Below are positions 6,188 to 8,065 of a stretch of 8,065 nt of DNA, piece by piece (position 1 is the stretch's first letter; every line of letters begins with the position of its first letter). Both the position numbers and the translations under genes were made by a program. The stretch covers positions 1 through 8,065 of the forward strand of contig JAGGVT010000161.1 in NCBI GenBank assembly GCA_021157815.1, given 5' to 3'. The stretch is from a bacterium (lineage in GTDB: Bacteria; JAJVIF01; JAGGVT01). The notes below the pieces were generated by a model, which searched no databases, was not told the DNA's origin, and was given only the letters and a program-made list of their open reading frames with translations.

Positions 6188-6215
6188 AAGCCCCTGCGAT
6201 AGTCAGGGGCTTTTT
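6188..6215 (+). terminator. Rho-independent terminator of the lipoprotein gene
   Basis: AAGCCCCTG (6188-6196) pairs with CAGGGGCTT (6204-6212) around a 7-base loop, and the T-run TTTTT occupies 6211-6215. This is a textbook intrinsic terminator on the plus strand. It closes the lipoprotein transcript about 57 bases after the TAA at 6128 and separates it from the HD-GYP gene. Confidence 0.88.
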
Positions 6216-6279
6216 GCTGAGTTTGCGTTAGATTATGAGGGCGTATATCGCGTCATGAACTGCAATAACCAACGATATG

Positions 6280-6315
6280 GGCTGTCACCATGGCTGTCAC
6301 CTAACCACCTAACCA
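6280..6315 (+). repeat. Small tandem duplications upstream of the HD-GYP gene
   Basis: GGCTGTCACC is repeated at 6280-6289 and 6292-6301 (period 12), followed directly by CCTAACCA twice at 6300-6307 and 6308-6315 (period 8). The second pair shares the CTAAC core and the 8-bp period of the array at 50-193. The rest of the gap 6216-6404 shows no gene. Confidence 0.6.
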
Positions 6316-6346
6316 AACCCCAACATCGCAATCAACCGACGTTTCA

Positions 6347-6355
6347 TGATACACT
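6347..6355 (+). promoter_or_regulatory. Possible extended -10 promoter for the HD-GYP gene
   Basis: TGATACACT has the TGn-TACACT arrangement of an extended -10 element, 49 bases before the TTG start. No recognisable -35 lies at the usual distance. A promoter is needed here because a strong terminator precedes it at 6188-6215, but this exact site is tentative. Confidence 0.3.
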
Positions 6356-6404
6356 AACCACAGTAAGCGCAGGACGATTTAAGCGGTTTGGCGGAACGGT
6401 ATAA

Positions 6405-7550
6405 TTGGATTCATCCATCTCAAAAGAACTGAAAGTCGGCGACCCTTTGCCGTACGATTTAATCCTCGCTAAAGGGCAAATGACCTTCCCCAAAGGAACG
6501 GCCATTACTCCTGACATTCTGCGGATTATCAATTCAGGAAACGTGGTGCAGGTAACTTTTGACACGCCTCTTGGTGAGAGGATTACCGATTCAGCGCCCA
6601 AAACGGTTGTCAAAACAGAACCTGTAACGCAGAGCGGGAAAAACCTTGCGAAGGCGTTAATTTTAAATCAGGCACGGGCTGCGATTATTTCACACACAGC
6701 AATTTCCGATGATCCTCTCGAACCTGTTTTAGCCGAATTGTCCGGCCTGTGGTCAGACCCATCCATGCAATTTCAAATGCCGTCGATTGTATCCGCTGTG
6801 AATCAGTGGGTTGAATCCCTGACGGATATGCAATATGTGCCTGCATCCGTGGGATGGCATCCGGTATCGGGGAATTTCATTCCGGCGCATATGGTGGATG
6901 TCGCACGGATGGCATCGGCAATCGGGGTTGAACTCGGATTTGAAACAGGCAAACTCAGCGATTTGGCATACGCCGGATTAATGCACGATATCGGCGAATT
7001 GTTCATCGAGCGCGAACTTCTAATGCGCAACGGCGATTTGAGCCAACCTGAAATCAACAAATTGAGACAGCATCCGAGGCAGTCGGTCGAATGGCTCAAG
7101 CGCGCGGGGCTTGAGAGCGAATCGGTACAGAGGCTTGTGCTGCGGCATCACGAGCGGTTTGACGGCAGCGGGTATCCATTCAATATCACGCAAAAAGTGC
7201 TTGGCGATGACGACTGCATTCTCGCGCTTTGCGATGTCTATTGCGCGATGATAGCCGCAAGGCCACACCGGCGGGCGTTTACTCGCAGGGGAGCGTTAAA
7301 GGCAATTCTCTCGCAGAAGGATTTGGGTTTTCCTGCCAAACTTGTTAATCAATTCGCATCAGTTCTCGGACTCTATCCCCCCGGTTCAGTTGTCAAACTT
7401 AAATCCGGCGATATCGCTGTTGCGCTGCAATCTTCAAAAAATAGTAAATGGCGCGCTCTATTGATAAACACTGAACCGGAAAGCGAATCGCACGAGGAGA
7501 TTGATTTGAACAACCTGTCAGGGGATTATATAATCGGGGAGATTGCATGA
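6405..7550 (+). CDS. HD-GYP-type cyclic di-GMP phosphodiesterase, possibly divergent
   Basis: 381 residues, with TTG start directly after an in-frame TAA and a weak GGCGGAACGG upstream. The TTG is needed to include the N-terminal small domain (LKVGDPLPYDLI...KGTAITPDIL), a module often seen before HD-GYP domains. The HD-GYP core is clear: His162 (AHMVDVA), His194-Asp195 (HDIGE), His223, His248-His249 (HHERFDGSGYP, 248-258) and Asp277. The metal ligands are therefore present. Differences from consensus are Glu198 where HDIGK has lysine, ARPHRR for the usual DRPYR, and no Glu four residues before His162, which would argue for two rather than three metals. The family hydrolyses c-di-GMP to pGpG or GMP. 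No membrane segment, REC or other sensor domain is seen. The C-terminal ~60 residues (YPPGSVVKL...) form a usual family tail. Confidence 0.9.
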   Translation: MDSSISKELKVGDPLPYDLILAKGQMTFPKGTAITPDILRIINSGNVVQVTFDTPLGERITDSAPKTVVKTEPVTQSGKNLAKALILNQARAAIISHTAISDDPLEPVLAELSGLWSDPSMQFQMPSIVSAVNQWVESLTDMQYVPASVGWHPVSGNFIPAHMVDVARMASAIGVELGFETGKLSDLAYAGLMHDIGELFIERELLMRNGDLSQPEINKLRQHPRQSVEWLKRAGLESESVQRLVLRHHERFDGSGYPFNITQKVLGDDDCILALCDVYCAMIAARPHRRAFTRRGALKAILSQKDLGFPAKLVNQFASVLGLYPPGSVVKLKSGDIAVALQSSKNSKWRALLINTEPESESHEEIDLNNLSGDYIIGEIA

Positions 7551-7552
7551 TT

Positions 7553-7591
7553 TGTTTTGGGATTGTTTAATTTTAGAGTCAAACCAAAACA
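7553..7591 (+). other. Weak inverted repeat after the HD-GYP stop
   Basis: TGTTTTGG (7553-7560) is complementary to CCAAAACA (7584-7591) with a 23-base loop. It starts 3 bases after the stop codon but lacks a following T-run and has a long AT-rich loop, so it is at best a poor terminator. No better terminator exists between the HD-GYP and M50 genes, so some read-through into the M50 gene is possible. Confidence 0.3.
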
Positions 7592-7600
7592 GGATTGTAT

Positions 7601-7695
7601 TGTGGTGCGGACATCCTGTCTGCATTTTGTTGTGGTTCGGATAACCTGTCTGTATCTTGAGATGTAAACTATGCAGGCAGAATGCCTGCACCACA
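7601..7695. repeat. Three copies of a 24-bp palindromic repeat, two direct and one inverted
   Basis: Copy 1 is 7601-7624, copy 2 is 7631-7654 (exactly 30 bases later, plus strand), and copy 3 is 7672-7695 on the minus strand. Copies 2 and 3 each match copy 1 at 20 of 24 positions. All begin TGTGGT. Copy 3 holds a perfect hairpin, GCAGGCA-TTC-TGCCTGC; copy 1 keeps the same stem with one G-T wobble; copy 2 has largely lost it. Direct and inverted copies can also pair with each other. The layout is like a REP-type dispersed intergenic repeat. Confidence 0.8.
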
Positions 7696-7712
7696 AAGTT
7701 ATTTTTGAAGTC

Positions 7713-7720
7713 TTGAGGTT
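7713..7720 (+). promoter_or_regulatory. Ribosome binding site of the M50 protease gene
   Basis: TTGAGGTT contains GAGG at 7715-7718, 8 bases before the ATG at 7727. The identical octamer precedes the lipoprotein ATG at a 7-base spacing, supporting both starts and suggesting a conventional anti-Shine-Dalgarno in this organism. No separate promoter was recognised between 7551 and 7726. Confidence 0.7.
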
Positions 7721-7726
7721 TAATAA

Positions 7727-8065
7727 ATGGATAGCCATTTCCTGATACAGCTTCCAATATGGATTATCGCGTTCGTGGTGGCGTCATCATTTCACGAATT
7801 CTCTCACGGGTGGATGGCGCATAAACTCGGTGATGACACCGCCCAGCGCATGGGACGGCTTACCCTTAATCCAATTGCCCACATCGACCCCGCCGGAATA
7901 ATAATCCTGATTGTCCTGCTGGCATCATCGGGAGGGCGGTTCGGATTCGGATGGGCGAAACCTGTTCCGTTCAATCCAAACCAACTGTCCAGGCCGAAAA
8001 GAGATATCGGACTTGTCGCGCTCGCGGGACCTGTCAGTAACATAATACAGGCGATGGTTATCGCC
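7727..8065 (+). CDS. Site-2-type intramembrane protease, M50 family (N-terminal 113 residues; runs off the window)
   Basis: Partial gene, open to the right edge. The first membrane segment (about residues 6-22) leads straight into HEFSH at 23-27, the zinc-binding HExxH with catalytic Glu24. After it come the family's LNPIAHIDPAG (47-57), a second hydrophobic segment (58-68), GWAKPVPFNP (75-84) and ALAGPVSNI (98-106). This order is that of the short bacterial M50B proteins (YwhC/SpoIVFB-like), which cleave substrates within the membrane. The third zinc ligand (an Asp in a later NxxPxxxLDG-type motif) should lie beyond 8065. The substrate cannot be told from sequence. The gene lies 176 bases after the HD-GYP gene in the same direction, with repeats between, so an operon link is uncertain. 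Confidence 0.92.
   Translation, partial: MDSHFLIQLPIWIIAFVVASSFHEFSHGWMAHKLGDDTAQRMGRLTLNPIAHIDPAGIIILIVLLASSGGRFGFGWAKPVPFNPNQLSRPKRDIGLVALAGPVSNIIQAMVIA

Noticed and set aside
6105-6404. 99-codon open frame after the lipoprotein gene
   Set aside because: It runs through the palindrome, the terminator and the tandem repeats, and its product has no plausible domain. The lipoprotein frame itself explains 6083-6130 better.
7020-7268. Minus-strand open frames within the HD-GYP and lipoprotein genes
   Set aside because: They are shadows of well-supported plus-strand genes, with no recognisable motifs or ribosome binding sites.

Overview
This is bacterial chromosomal DNA with standard stop-codon use: TGA ends four of the genes (the degrader-independent stops at 1344, 1848, 2573 and 7548) and tryptophan is TGG throughout. 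Several genes use TTG or GTG starts. I cannot place the organism firmly. The YlmH-like S4 protein and the 'DDPLVSxSYL' membrane protein recall Bacillota/Clostridia-type families. The Asp/Asn-rich multidomain lipoprotein and the small intergenic palindromes recall poorly cultured lineages known mainly from metagenomes. No phage, plasmid, CRISPR, tRNA or rRNA sequence was recognised.

Layout, left half (minus strand, read right to left): rarA/mgsA (replication-fork ATPase) overlaps an S4-domain ylmH-like gene by four bases. After a short gap holding a 23-bp palindrome come a small membrane-anchored protein of the DDPLV type and, 7 bases later, a secreted M48 zinc metallopeptidase. Just past the peptidase stop lies an exact array of 18 octamers (RCTAACYT).

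Layout, middle (3953-4309): a 357-base divergent intergenic region. It carries a good TATAAT for rarA, an imperfect inverted repeat spanning about 119 bases, two 12-bp direct repeats 31 bp apart, and a clear TTGAAA-N17-TATAGT promoter that drives the lipoprotein gene rightward.

Layout, right half (plus strand): a 590-codon lipoprotein gene stops at a TGA, but its frame continues for 15 convincing codons to a TAA, followed by a palindrome and a strong intrinsic terminator. Next come an HD-GYP phosphodiesterase-type gene with TTG start, a cluster of three TGTGGTGC-type palindromic repeats, and the first 113 codons of an M50 site-2-type protease running off the window.

How the genes relate: the left half groups housekeeping maintenance functions (fork processing, ribosome-linked RNA binding) with an envelope pair (small anchored protein plus M48 peptidase). 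The right half is surface and signalling (lipoprotein, c-di-GMP-type phosphodiesterase, intramembrane protease). I see no convincing multi-gene novel system. The strongest oddities are the apparent in-frame TGA near the lipoprotein C-terminus, the octamer array, and several unexplained intergenic repeats and palindromes.
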